This document shows, in pieces, positions 1-7,486 of a DNA stretch of 64,000 nt. The stretch comes from Vibrio sp. Hep-1b-8 (GTDB taxonomy: Bacteria; Pseudomonadota; Gammaproteobacteria; Enterobacterales; Vibrionaceae), in NCBI RefSeq assembly GCF_006124995.1, contig NZ_QEWN01000002.1, forward strand, positions 1 to 64,000, written 5' to 3'. Under the pieces are notes generated by a model. The model was given only the letters and a program-made list of their open reading frames with translations, ran no database searches and was not told the origin of the DNA. The first letter of the stretch is position 1. Each line of letters starts with the position of its first letter. Made by a program: the position numbers and the translations under genes.

Positions 1-650
1 CAGCTAAAGCGGTTTTGGGCGCCAATTATTCTGGGGTTGTCGTCAGTGACCAATATGGTGGTTACAACTGGATATCACCAAATAAACATCAGCTATGTTG
101 GTCACACGTGATCCGAAACCTACAACAGATTGCGGATTACACAGGTAAAGGACATACAGCTAAAATAGGCCAACGACTTGTTATGCTGAGCAAATTGGTC
201 TTTCGAACGCGACATCGTTGGGAGTCCGAAACGATAAAATATAGCCTGTACCTAAACAGATTAAGTCGAATAAGACAGCGTTTTAATTACTGGCTCAATA
301 AAGGGAGCAAGCAAATACCAATTCAACGCTATCAAGGTCGCTGCAAAAAACTGGATGAGCATAGCCCAAGCTTGTGGTTGTTCTTAACTAACCCCAAAAT
401 ACCATTGACCAACAATGAAGCTGAACGCCGGCTTCGTGGCTTTGTTATTCAAAGAAAAATCAGCTACGGCACTACCTCGGATGCAGGCGACAAGTTCCGA
501 GACCGCCTACACTCGCTAATCGAAACTTGTAAAAAGCGAAAGATATCGTCACTTGATACGCTTTCACGCATAGTCAATGCTGTTGTTCGTCAGCAGCCGT
601 ACCCAAATGTGCTCGATCTTAAACACACGAGTTTTTACCTAAACACTTAG
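1..650 (+). CDS. IS66-family transposase, C-terminal part (5' end outside window)
   Basis: The frame is open from the first base of the window, so the gene is cut by the window edge and is not necessarily truncated in the genome. The first in-frame start-like codon is a TTG at 15, but residues upstream of it (AKAVLGANYSG) already look like the conserved core. The visible part has an SDQYGGY segment carrying a likely catalytic Asp, a CWSHVIRNL segment, and near the C-terminus NNEAERRLRGFVIQRK followed by GT-S-AG--F--R--SLIETC. These are the hallmarks of the IS66 DDE domain, the Glu of NNEAER being the third acidic residue. The reading frame is undamaged to its stop. It catalyses transposition of its own element. 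Confidence 0.85.
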   Translation, partial: AKAVLGANYSGVVVSDQYGGYNWISPNKHQLCWSHVIRNLQQIADYTGKGHTAKIGQRLVMLSKLVFRTRHRWESETIKYSLYLNRLSRIRQRFNYWLNKGSKQIPIQRYQGRCKKLDEHSPSLWLFLTNPKIPLTNNEAERRLRGFVIQRKISYGTTSDAGDKFRDRLHSLIETCKKRKISSLDTLSRIVNAVVRQQPYPNVLDLKHTSFYLNT

Positions 651-676
651 TCAACACGGTACTGGTGAACGCTTAC
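1..676 (+). mobile_element. IS66-family insertion sequence, 3' portion
   Basis: The left part of the element lies outside the window. Its right end is placed at 676 because the sequence there reads ...AACGCTTAC, the complement of the GTAAGCG terminus typical of IS66-family elements. The transposase gene inside runs in the same direction and ends 26 bases before this terminus. IS66 elements normally make 8-base target duplications, so 677-684 (TTTAAAAC) is the expected flanking copy. The other flank is not visible. Confidence 0.75.
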
Positions 677-677
677 T

Positions 678-1304
678 TTAAAACTGGTAATTGAGACTCA
701 CCCCTGCGCCATACTGATAGTCTGAGAACTTCATATCACGTAGTTCGACACTAATGACACCTCCAAGCCTTAAGGTGTTGAGTAACTGGTATTGCAGACT
801 GGTTATAAGATCGGCGTTCAGACCATCTAACCAACTTTCTGGCTCAATGCTGCTATGAAGCCATAGCTTGTCTGAGACTTTTATCTCACCGAAGATTGCT
901 CCTGAAATCCCAACGTCCTCTGTTCTAAGTCGGGTTCCGGATTTTAGGAACATATACTCTCGGCCGGAATAGATCCCTACACGTAAACCAGCATTGCTGA
1001 AGTCGTTTTGGTATTTGAATCCAATCTGGGCATGTAGTTGTAGCAAATTGAATTTATTTGAATCAACAAATGTCAGCTCATGGGCTAGCATTGTTGAGGC
1101 GTATAGACCGTACCAACTGCTAGAGTCGATTCTGGCTTTGACCTGAAAAGGGATTTCGTTGCTGCTTAACGACTGCTTTGATAGCAAGCCTCGAACGTCG
1201 AAGTTATCGAACCAGTTGTCTATTGTTGTCATTTGTCCGGCAGCACTGCTAACCGGAGACAATAGCATCACCATCAATAGCACTTTATTGGCGGTAGTAT
1301 TCAT
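678..1304 (-). CDS. Exported beta-barrel-like protein of unknown function
   Basis: A 208-residue protein with a Sec-type signal peptide (residues about 1-23, ending near SSAAGQ). The rest alternates hydrophobic and polar residues and ends in an aromatic residue (SLNYQF), as outer-membrane beta-barrels do. I do not recognise a family. Its start codon lies inside the 3' end of the upstream metallophosphoesterase gene (20-base overlap), so the two are probably translated together and may act together at the cell envelope. The stop codon at 678-680 is one base from the end of the IS66 element. The aromatic C-terminus suggests that the insertion did not shorten the protein. Confidence 0.6.
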   Translation of the reverse strand: MNTTANKVLLMVMLLSPVSSAAGQMTTIDNWFDNFDVRGLLSKQSLSSNEIPFQVKARIDSSSWYGLYASTMLAHELTFVDSNKFNLLQLHAQIGFKYQNDFSNAGLRVGIYSGREYMFLKSGTRLRTEDVGISGAIFGEIKVSDKLWLHSSIEPESWLDGLNADLITSLQYQLLNTLRLGGVISVELRDMKFSDYQYGAGVSLNYQF

Positions 1305-2298
1305 AGTCTGGATACTCCGAGTTGAATTCGATTAGTGGGATATAACGGATATGACTTGATGAAATCTGAATCGCGATAGCGCCATGTTGAGCTGCTGAGA
1401 AAATGCTGTCGCTGCCAACTCCTGAAGATCTCAGTGCTGCACCGCCGCCTCCTGATACTAAGTAGGTGATTCCATTACTGCCGGTTTGGATTTGTAATTG
1501 GTGATCGTGTCCTGCCAGGCAGACGCAGACACCATATTGTTCGGCTAATACTTCAATCGTATCTTTCAGGTAGGTGTTATCGTGGTAGTAGCCATAGACC
1601 CGTAAAGGGTGATGAGTGACAATGATTTTTCTCTCTGCAGTTGATGTATTGAGTTGTTGGTCTAGCCAGGCAATTTGCTCATACCGAGTGCGGTTTTTTG
1701 TCATCGGGTAGCTATCTAGAAAGAAGATTTCAGTTTCTACCCCGCTTATGCCAACATGTTTGGTGTTTACTTTGTAATAGCGAGACGGAAGCTGAAGTAT
1801 CTGGCTATGTTGCTTGGAAAATTCGATCATTGCATCAGCGTCACCATAATGGTCGTGGTTGCCTAAAACCGCGTATATTGGTACTGGCTGAGAGTCGGCT
1901 TTCATTAGCTCTGGACGTAGGTAATAATCTTCAAAGTGGCTATAACCTAACGTATCATCGGGAGAGCTTAGTCCATCGGGGTAGATAATATCTCCGGTAT
2001 GTATGATCGCATCTACGGGATATTGCTGGTGATAGTTGGCTATTATGTCGCTAACTTGTTTTTGTTCGTCATTGGCGACGCCAGAGTCTCCCATCACGAC
2101 GAGGTTGACAGTATCGTTGGGGATTTGACTACCTGACAGGAGAGAAAATGCGTTGGTTTTCTTGAAGGGAGGGTCGCCAATCTCGATGTAACGATCGGCC
2201 GCTCGTTTACCTTGTTCCTCCAGAGGATTGCACCCTTGTAGCAGTGAAGAGGGAAGTAAGGTAAGCGGAAATGCTTTTAGTAAGCTCCTTCTTTTCAT
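1285..2298 (-). CDS. Exported metallophosphoesterase (purple acid phosphatase-like)
   Basis: A 337-residue calcineurin-like phosphoesterase. The metal-binding motifs appear in order: VVMGDSG (about residue 68), HTGDIIYPDG, VLGNHDHYGD, VTHHPLRVYG and LAGHDHQLQ, which together hold the Asp, Asn and His ligands of a two-metal centre. The N-terminus starts MKRRSLLKAF and continues to a lipobox-like LLQGC near residue 23. That pattern fits a Tat-type or lipoprotein signal, so a periplasmic or membrane-anchored phosphatase is likely. The spacing of motifs resembles tartrate-resistant acid phosphatases. The substrate cannot be inferred. The downstream gene overlaps it by 20 bases. Confidence 0.8.
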   Translation of the reverse strand: MKRRSLLKAFPLTLLPSSLLQGCNPLEEQGKRAADRYIEIGDPPFKKTNAFSLLSGSQIPNDTVNLVVMGDSGVANDEQKQVSDIIANYHQQYPVDAIIHTGDIIYPDGLSSPDDTLGYSHFEDYYLRPELMKADSQPVPIYAVLGNHDHYGDADAMIEFSKQHSQILQLPSRYYKVNTKHVGISGVETEIFFLDSYPMTKNRTRYEQIAWLDQQLNTSTAERKIIVTHHPLRVYGYYHDNTYLKDTIEVLAEQYGVCVCLAGHDHQLQIQTGSNGITYLVSGGGGAALRSSGVGSDSIFSAAQHGAIAIQISSSHIRYIPLIEFNSEYPDYEYYRQ

Positions 2299-2441
2299 AA
2301 TTGCTGAACTAACTTAATCAATGAATTTGCGTGATTATCGGTGAGTTCTGAACGCAATAATGTTATCTGTTTAATTGTTATTGATAATTAAGATAGTTCT
2401 TAGGGCTTTTTAGTCTATTGCCTACAGGTTATTACAGGCAT

Positions 2442-2470
2442 AAAAAAACCACTCTATTGAGTGGTTTTTA
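2442..2470 (-). terminator. Terminator downstream of suhB
   Basis: A 12-base stem (arms 2443-2454 and 2459-2470) with a TATT loop. A-rich and T-rich ends let it act in either direction. It lies 22 bases beyond the suhB stop codon and separates suhB from the metallophosphoesterase pair, which is on the same strand. Confidence 0.8.
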
Positions 2471-2491
2471 AAATATCAGCTGTACAGATAA

Positions 2492-3295
2492 TTACTTCAG
2501 GATTGCTTCATTGCCGTTTTCACGGATGTGTTTAAGCATGCCTTTAATGCCGCGCGCGCTTGACGCAACTACGTTACCAGATTTCATGTAGTCAGTACCG
2601 CCAGCAAAGTCAGTAACGATAGCGCCAGCTTCGCGAGCAATCAATTCACCCGCAGCGATGTCCCATGGCTTTAGGCCAAGCTCAAAGAAGCCATCAACGC
2701 GGCCAGCAGCTAGGTAACATAGGTCTAGAGCAGCAGAACCAGTGCGACGGAAGTCAGCGCAGTCTACGAATAGAGCAGACATGATCTTTAGGTAAGATTC
2801 AGAGTGTTGCTTCTGTTTGTACGGGAAACCAGTTGCCAGAACTGTGCCTTGAAGGTCTTTAAGTTGCTTAACACGGATACGAGCGTTGTTTAGCTGAGCA
2901 CCAGCACCACGTTGAGCGGTGAATAGTTCGTTTAGCATTGGGTCGTATACACACGCTACTTCTGTTTTGCCTTTAATGCGAACAGCGATAGATACAGAAA
3001 AATGAGGTAAACCTTTTACAAAGTTGGTTGTGCCATCCAGTGGGTCGATGATCCATTGAACGTCTTGGTCTTTACCTTCGATGACGCCATTTTCTTCAGC
3101 AACGATACTGTGATCAGGGTACGAAGCCTTGATTGTATCGATGATTATAGTTTCCGCTTCTTTGTCTACGTTAGTAACAAAGTCATTCGTGCCTTTTTGA
3201 GTAGATTCGATCTTCTCAACATTTTCTAAAGATTTAGCAATATGATTGCCAGCTTTTCGTGCAGCACGAATAGCGATATTAAGCATTGGATGCAT
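2492..3295 (-). CDS. suhB: Inositol-1-monophosphatase family protein SuhB
   Basis: 267 residues, the same length as E. coli SuhB. The metal-binding motifs of the inositol monophosphatase family are present: VAEENG (Glu67/Glu68), WIIDPLDGTTNF (Asp84, Asp87) and the C-terminal PWDIAAGELI. SuhB hydrolyses inositol-1-phosphate in vitro. In E. coli its main role is as a partner of the Nus factors in rRNA transcription antitermination. The divergent trmJ and then isc arrangement matches the E. coli gene order. A terminator follows directly. Confidence 0.93.
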   Translation of the reverse strand: MHPMLNIAIRAARKAGNHIAKSLENVEKIESTQKGTNDFVTNVDKEAETIIIDTIKASYPDHSIVAEENGVIEGKDQDVQWIIDPLDGTTNFVKGLPHFSVSIAVRIKGKTEVACVYDPMLNELFTAQRGAGAQLNNARIRVKQLKDLQGTVLATGFPYKQKQHSESYLKIMSALFVDCADFRRTGSAALDLCYLAAGRVDGFFELGLKPWDIAAGELIAREAGAIVTDFAGGTDYMKSGNVVASSARGIKGMLKHIRENGNEAILK

Positions 3296-3473
3296 ACTAA
3301 TTTCCCAACGGATGTTAAAGAACAGAAAAACGGGCGGCAGTATACCAGATAAATAGCCAAATGGAAGTGGTTAGTTTTTGTACTTTCAGTTTTAATCGCG
3401 AAAAGGGTCTGACCATTTTACTCAGGTATATGGTACTATCTTGCGGCTCGAATTTTACTCTTGGAAATCATTA

Positions 3474-4199
3474 ATGCTCAACAACGTAAAAGTTGTCCTC
3501 GTTGGGACATCTCACTCTGGCAACATCGGTTCAGCTGCTCGTGCAATGAAGGTTATGGGCTTATCGAATCTGGTTCTCGTTGATCCTCAGTGTCGCGTTG
3601 ATGAACAGGCTATTGCTTTGGCCGCAGGGGCAGCCGATATTGCACAAAATGCCACAATTGTAGATGACTTAAATGAAGCGGTTGCTGATTGTGCATTAGT
3701 TGTCGGTTCTAGCGCACGTTCGCGCACGTTAGAGTGGCCGATGCTTGAACCTAGAGAATGCGGTGAAAAATTTGTCTCTGAAGGTCAAAACTCGCCGGTT
3801 GCGCTGGTATTTGGTCGCGAACGTACAGGGCTGACAAATGATGAACTTCAAACTTGTCATTATCACGTGTGTATTCCCGCCAACCCTGAATACAGTTCAC
3901 TCAACTTAGCAATGGCAGTTCAGACGTTAAGCTATGAAATACGTATGGCGTATTTAGAGCATGAGCAAAGTCAGTTCGCCAAGCAAGAAGAGTTAGAGTA
4001 CCCAAGACACAAAGAGTTGGAATTGTTTTTTGCACACCTTGAAAAAGTGGTAAAGGATACCCAGTTTATCAGTGAAGCACAGCCAGGTAAGGTGATGAAC
4101 AAACTGCGTCGTTTGTTCAACCGAGCAAGGCCTGAAGCGCAAGAATTAAATATCCTTCGTGGTGTGTTGACTGCGATCGAAAAGCATATCTCCAAGTGA
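3474..4199 (+). CDS. trmJ: tRNA (cytidine/uridine-2'-O)-methyltransferase TrmJ
   Basis: Methylates the 2'-O of nucleotide 32 in several tRNAs, using S-adenosylmethionine. The protein is a SPOUT methyltransferase: it begins [20 protein letters not shown], carries the [13 protein letters not shown] motif near residue 117, and has [17 protein letters not shown] forming the trefoil-knot cofactor site. I chose the ATG at 3474 (242 residues, close to the E. coli length) over an in-frame TTG at 3441, because homology begins there. It is followed by iscR after a 120-base gap that holds the IscR operators. Confidence 0.92.
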   Translation: MLNNVKVVLVGTSHSGNIGSAARAMKVMGLSNLVLVDPQCRVDEQAIALAAGAADIAQNATIVDDLNEAVADCALVVGSSARSRTLEWPMLEPRECGEKFVSEGQNSPVALVFGRERTGLTNDELQTCHYHVCIPANPEYSSLNLAMAVQTLSYEIRMAYLEHEQSQFAKQEELEYPRHKELELFFAHLEKVVKDTQFISEAQPGKVMNKLRRLFNRARPEAQELNILRGVLTAIEKHISK

Positions 4200-4227
4200 T
4201 TTATAACCCCATATTTAAGATGGTTAA

Positions 4228-4252
4228 ATACCTGACTAAAATAGTCAATTAA
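4228..4252 (+). promoter_or_regulatory. IscR type 1 operator, distal
   Basis: A 25-base site beginning ATACCTGACT and continuing to ATAGTCAATT. It agrees with the E. coli type 1 consensus in its GACT...AGTC core. Type 1 sites are bound by [2Fe-2S]-IscR, which represses the isc operon when cluster supply is adequate. It abuts the second site without a gap. Confidence 0.75.
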
Positions 4253-4277
4253 ATACTTGACCATTTTAGTCGGGTAT
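4253..4277 (+). promoter_or_regulatory. IscR type 1 operator, proximal, overlapping the isc promoter
   Basis: A 25-base site starting ATACTTGACC and ending TAGTCGGGTAT, differing from the type 1 consensus at about one position. A -35-like TTGACC (4257-4262) lies inside it. CAAAAT at 4280-4285 sits 17 bases further and can serve as a -10. Bound IscR would therefore cover the -35 region of the isc promoter. The iscR start codon follows at 4320. Confidence 0.8.
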
Positions 4278-4319
4278 GACAAAATTCTTACCACATAAAC
4301 GGTGTGGATATGGTGTTAT

Positions 4320-4826
4320 ATGAGACTTACATCTAAAGGAAGATACGCAGTGACAGCCATGTTAGATGTGGCTCTGCACTCACAGCAAAACCCAGTACCT
4401 CTGGCTGATATTTCAGAGCGTCAGGGTATTTCATTATCTTATCTAGAGCAGCTTTTCTCTAAGTTACGTAAAGCTGGTTTAGTTGCGAGTGTTCGTGGAC
4501 CAGGTGGTGGTTACCGCTTAGGTGAAGACGCATACTCGATTGCGATTGGTACAGTAATCGCAGCAGTGGACGAATCAGTCGATGCTACTAAATGTAATGG
4601 TAAAGGGGATTGCCAAGGCGGCTCACGCTGTCTGACCCACACCTTATGGCGCGATTTAAGTTCACGCATTAGTGACTTCTTGAATAACATCACTCTTGGT
4701 GAGTTGATGAAAGATAACGAAGTCTTAGAAATTTCAGATCGACAAGATATCGATCTTGCCGTTAATCATGGGTTTGCTAATAAAAATACAAGCACCGCGC
4801 CCATCGGTGTTAACGTCCGCTCTTAA
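4320..4826 (+). CDS. iscR: Fe-S cluster-sensing transcription regulator IscR
   Basis: A 168-residue Rrf2-family regulator. The N-terminal winged helix ([20 protein letters not shown], then [17 protein letters not shown] and RGPGGGYRL) is standard. The cluster ligands Cys92, Cys98, Cys104 and His107 are at exactly the E. coli positions, so it should bind a [2Fe-2S] cluster. With cluster it represses its own operon through the two upstream type 1 sites. Without cluster IscR activates other genes. I set the start at the ATG at 4320. A longer in-frame reading from 4302 adds six residues absent from the family. Confidence 0.95.
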   Translation: MRLTSKGRYAVTAMLDVALHSQQNPVPLADISERQGISLSYLEQLFSKLRKAGLVASVRGPGGGYRLGEDAYSIAIGTVIAAVDESVDATKCNGKGDCQGGSRCLTHTLWRDLSSRISDFLNNITLGELMKDNEVLEISDRQDIDLAVNHGFANKNTSTAPIGVNVRS

Positions 4827-4855
4827 GCGGTTTGCCTGTTACATTGGAGTAGAGA

Positions 4856-6070
4856 ATGAAACTTCCTATTTATCTAGATTATTCAGCGACCTGTCCTGTT
4901 GATCCTCGTGTAGCTGAAAAAATGGTTCAGTACATGACTATGGACGGTACGTTTGGCAACCCAGCGTCACGTTCACACCGCTACGGCTGGCAGGCAGAAG
5001 AAGCAGTAGATACTGCTCGTGAGCAAATTGCAGATCTACTAAACGCAGATCCACGTGAAATCGTATTCACTTCGGGTGCGACTGAGTCAGACAACCTTGC
5101 AATTAAAGGTGCAGCTCACTTCTACTCGAAGAAAGGCAAGCACGTAATTACTTGTAAAACAGAGCACAAAGCAGTTCTAGATCCATGTCGTCAACTTGAG
5201 CGTGAAGGTTTTGAGGTGACTTACCTTGAGCCAGAATCAAATGGTCTGATCGATCTTAAGAAGCTTGAAGCTGCGATGCGTGATGACACTGTTCTAGTTT
5301 CAATCATGCACGTTAACAACGAAATCGGCGTTATCCAGGATATCTCATCAATCGGTGAACTATGCCGTGAGCGTAAGATCATTTTCCATGTAGATGCTGC
5401 ACAGTCTGCTGGCAAACTACCAATCGACGTTCAAGAAATGAAGATTGACCTAATTTCTTTGTCAGCACACAAGGCTTACGGTCCTAAAGGCATTGGTGCT
5501 CTATACGTACGCCGTAAACCTCGCATTCGTTTGGAAGCTCAAATGCACGGCGGTGGTCATGAGCGTGGTTTCCGTTCAGGCACACTTCCTACTCACCAAA
5601 TCGTTGGTATGGGTGAAGCGTTCCGCGTCGCTAAAGAAGACATGCAGAAAGATTTTGACCATGCACTAGCGCTACGTAATCGTCTACTTGATGGCGTTAA
5701 AGATCTTGAAGCTGTAACGGTTAACGGTGACTTAGAGCAACGTGTACCGCATAACCTAAATGTGAGTTTCGCATTCGTTGAAGGCGAGTCACTGCTTATG
5801 TCGCTAAAAGACCTAGCGGTTTCTTCTGGCAGCGCATGTACATCAGCAAGCCTAGAGCCATCATATGTACTACGTGCTCTTGGCCTGAACGATGAGTTAG
5901 CACACAGTTCAGTTCGTTTCTCATTTGGTCGTTTTACGACAGAAGAAGAAATTGACTACGCAATTGAACAGATTCGTACTGCAGTGATTAAACTGCGCGA
6001 CATGTCTCCTCTATGGGATATGTACAAGGAAGGAATTGACCTAGATACGGTTGAGTGGGCACACCACTAA
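4856..6070 (+). CDS. iscS: Cysteine desulfurase IscS
   Basis: A pyridoxal-phosphate enzyme that takes sulfur from L-cysteine and passes it as persulfide to IscU and to tRNA-thiolation enzymes. The 404-residue protein is collinear with E. coli IscS: the cofactor lysine lies in [11 protein letters not shown] (about 206), and the persulfide cysteine lies in [17 protein letters not shown] (about 328). The [12 protein letters not shown] and [14 protein letters not shown] segments of the PLP site are intact. It sits 29 bases after iscR and 48 before iscU. An unusual Cys replaces the usual Thr in the N-terminal [10 protein letters not shown] segment, which is unlikely to matter for catalysis. Confidence 0.96.
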   Translation: MKLPIYLDYSATCPVDPRVAEKMVQYMTMDGTFGNPASRSHRYGWQAEEAVDTAREQIADLLNADPREIVFTSGATESDNLAIKGAAHFYSKKGKHVITCKTEHKAVLDPCRQLEREGFEVTYLEPESNGLIDLKKLEAAMRDDTVLVSIMHVNNEIGVIQDISSIGELCRERKIIFHVDAAQSAGKLPIDVQEMKIDLISLSAHKAYGPKGIGALYVRRKPRIRLEAQMHGGGHERGFRSGTLPTHQIVGMGEAFRVAKEDMQKDFDHALALRNRLLDGVKDLEAVTVNGDLEQRVPHNLNVSFAFVEGESLLMSLKDLAVSSGSACTSASLEPSYVLRALGLNDELAHSSVRFSFGRFTTEEEIDYAIEQIRTAVIKLRDMSPLWDMYKEGIDLDTVEWAHH

Positions 6071-6118
6071 TCGCAGGTTATTCCCAGGAAATAGATAGAG
6101 GATTCGAGGTAAATTATC

Positions 6119-6502
6119 ATGGCATACAGCGAAAAAGTAATTGATCACTACGAGAACCCACGTAACGTTGGTTCATTTGACAAAGAAGACCCATCGGTAG
6201 GTAGCGGCATGGTTGGTGCTCCTGCGTGTGGCGACGTAATGAAGCTTCAAATCAAAGTAACACCTGAAGGTATTATTGAAGATGCGAAGTTTAAAACATA
6301 CGGTTGTGGTAGTGCGATTGCATCTAGCTCACTGGTTACTGAGTGGGTTAAAGGTAAGAGCATTGATGAAGCTGCGGCGATTAAAAATGCTGAAATTGCA
6401 GAAGAGCTAGAACTTCCACCGGTGAAAGTACACTGCTCAATCCTAGCGGAAGACGCAATTAAAGCAGCGGTAGCTGACTACAAGAAAAAACACCAACAAT
6501 AA
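6119..6502 (+). CDS. iscU: Fe-S cluster scaffold protein IscU
   Basis: The scaffold on which the [2Fe-2S] cluster is built from IscS-derived sulfur. All three ligand cysteines are present (Cys37 in PACGDV, Cys63 in YGCGSA, Cys106 in VHCSIL). The LPPVK motif at residues 99-103, recognised by the HscA chaperone, is intact. At 127 residues it is close to the usual length. A perfect hairpin follows 13 bases after the stop codon, before iscA. Confidence 0.96.
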   Translation: MAYSEKVIDHYENPRNVGSFDKEDPSVGSGMVGAPACGDVMKLQIKVTPEGIIEDAKFKTYGCGSAIASSSLVTEWVKGKSIDEAAAIKNAEIAEELELPPVKVHCSILAEDAIKAAVADYKKKHQQ

Positions 6503-6515
6503 GTAATCGGTATAT

Positions 6516-6538
6516 AATAGGAGGTTCATCCTCCTATT
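6516..6538 (+). other. Hairpin between iscU and iscA
   Basis: A perfect 9-base stem (AATAGGAGG at 6516-6524, CCTCCTATT at 6530-6538) with a TTCAT loop. No T-run follows, so it is not a classic terminator. It could be a processing or stability element that alters the ratio of scaffold genes to downstream genes. It also sequesters a ribosome-binding-like AGGAGG with no start codon nearby. Confidence 0.6.
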
Positions 6539-6570
6539 CCATTCGCAATATAGACAAACTAGGGTGCAGT

Positions 6571-6894
6571 ATGGCCATCACAATGACAGAAACCGCGGCG
6601 AGTCGCGTTAAAACATTCTTAGAAAACCGAGGCAAAGGCATTGGTTTACGCTTGGGTGTGAAGACGACAGGCTGTTCTGGAATGGCGTATGTACTGGAGT
6701 TTGTTGATGAGCTTAACGAAGAAGATTCAGTCTTTGAGCACGACGGCGTAAAAGTGATAATCGATCAAAAAAGCCTAGTGTATTTAGATGGCACTGAATT
6801 GGATTACGTTAAAGAAGGCTTGAATGAAGGGTTTGAATTTAATAACCCAAATGCGAAAAGCGAATGCGGTTGTGGTGAAAGCTTCAACGTTTAA
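6571..6894 (+). CDS. iscA: A-type Fe-S carrier protein IscA
   Basis: Accepts clusters from the scaffold and delivers them to target apoproteins. The 107-residue protein carries the three conserved cysteines of A-type carriers: Cys35 in TTGCSGMAY, and Cys99 and Cys101 in the C-terminal CGCGESF. It lies between two perfect intergenic hairpins, which separate it from iscU and hscB. Confidence 0.95.
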   Translation: MAITMTETAASRVKTFLENRGKGIGLRLGVKTTGCSGMAYVLEFVDELNEEDSVFEHDGVKVIIDQKSLVYLDGTELDYVKEGLNEGFEFNNPNAKSECGCGESFNV

Positions 6895-6902
6895 TTGATA
6901 GT

Positions 6903-6928
6903 CCCTGTGGGCGTTCAGGTCCACAGGG
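6903..6928 (+). other. Hairpin between iscA and hscB
   Basis: A perfect 8-base stem (CCCTGTGG at 6903-6910, CCACAGGG at 6921-6928) with a 10-base loop. It begins 8 bases after the iscA stop and is followed by only TTATTG. It is the second such element inside the isc operon. A role in partial termination or RNA processing upstream of hscBA is possible but not shown. Confidence 0.55.
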
Positions 6929-6952
6929 TTATTGCCAAGGACCGAACTCTCC

Positions 6953-7468
6953 ATGAATTACTTTGAATTATTTGGGCTACCAAGTCAGTTTCAACTGGAT
7001 GGTAGCCTTCTTTCTTCACAGTTCCGTGAACTTCAAAAACAGTTCCATCCCGATAATTTTGCCACTGCTTCAGAACGAGATCGTCTCATGGCGGTACAAA
7101 AAGCGGCTGAAATTAACGATGCGTACCAAGTGCTAAAAAGGCCAATCTCACGCGCTGAGTACTTGTTGGCGGAGAATGGTGTTGAGATTCGAGGTGAACA
7201 ACAAACACTGCAAGATCCTATGTTTCTTATGGAACAAATGGAATTGCGTGAGGAACTTGAAGAGATTTCAGTAAGCTCGGATCCTGAAGAAGCTCTGTTC
7301 GACTTTGAATCTAAAGTGAGCAAAATGTTTAAGCAGCAGCTTACAGCTGTAGAGCAGGAGCTTAATGACTCAGACTGGCAGCAAGCGGCTGACCGAGTCC
7401 GAAAGTTAAAATTTATTGCCAAACTTCAAAACGAAATAGGACTAGTGGAAGACAAACTCCTCGGCTAG
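6953..7468 (+). CDS. hscB: Co-chaperone HscB (Hsc20)
   Basis: A J-domain protein that brings IscU to the Hsp70 HscA and stimulates its ATPase. The J domain includes the HPD motif at residues 32-34 (QFHPDNF). The C-terminal half is the helical IscU-binding domain. I start it at the ATG at 6953, giving 171 residues, the same as E. coli. An in-frame TTG at 6932 lies next to the hairpin and adds residues not found in the family. It is followed 18 bases later by hscA. Confidence 0.94.
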   Translation: MNYFELFGLPSQFQLDGSLLSSQFRELQKQFHPDNFATASERDRLMAVQKAAEINDAYQVLKRPISRAEYLLAENGVEIRGEQQTLQDPMFLMEQMELREELEEISVSSDPEEALFDFESKVSKMFKQQLTAVEQELNDSDWQQAADRVRKLKFIAKLQNEIGLVEDKLLG

Positions 7469-7486
7469 TGAAAAAAAGGACCACCC

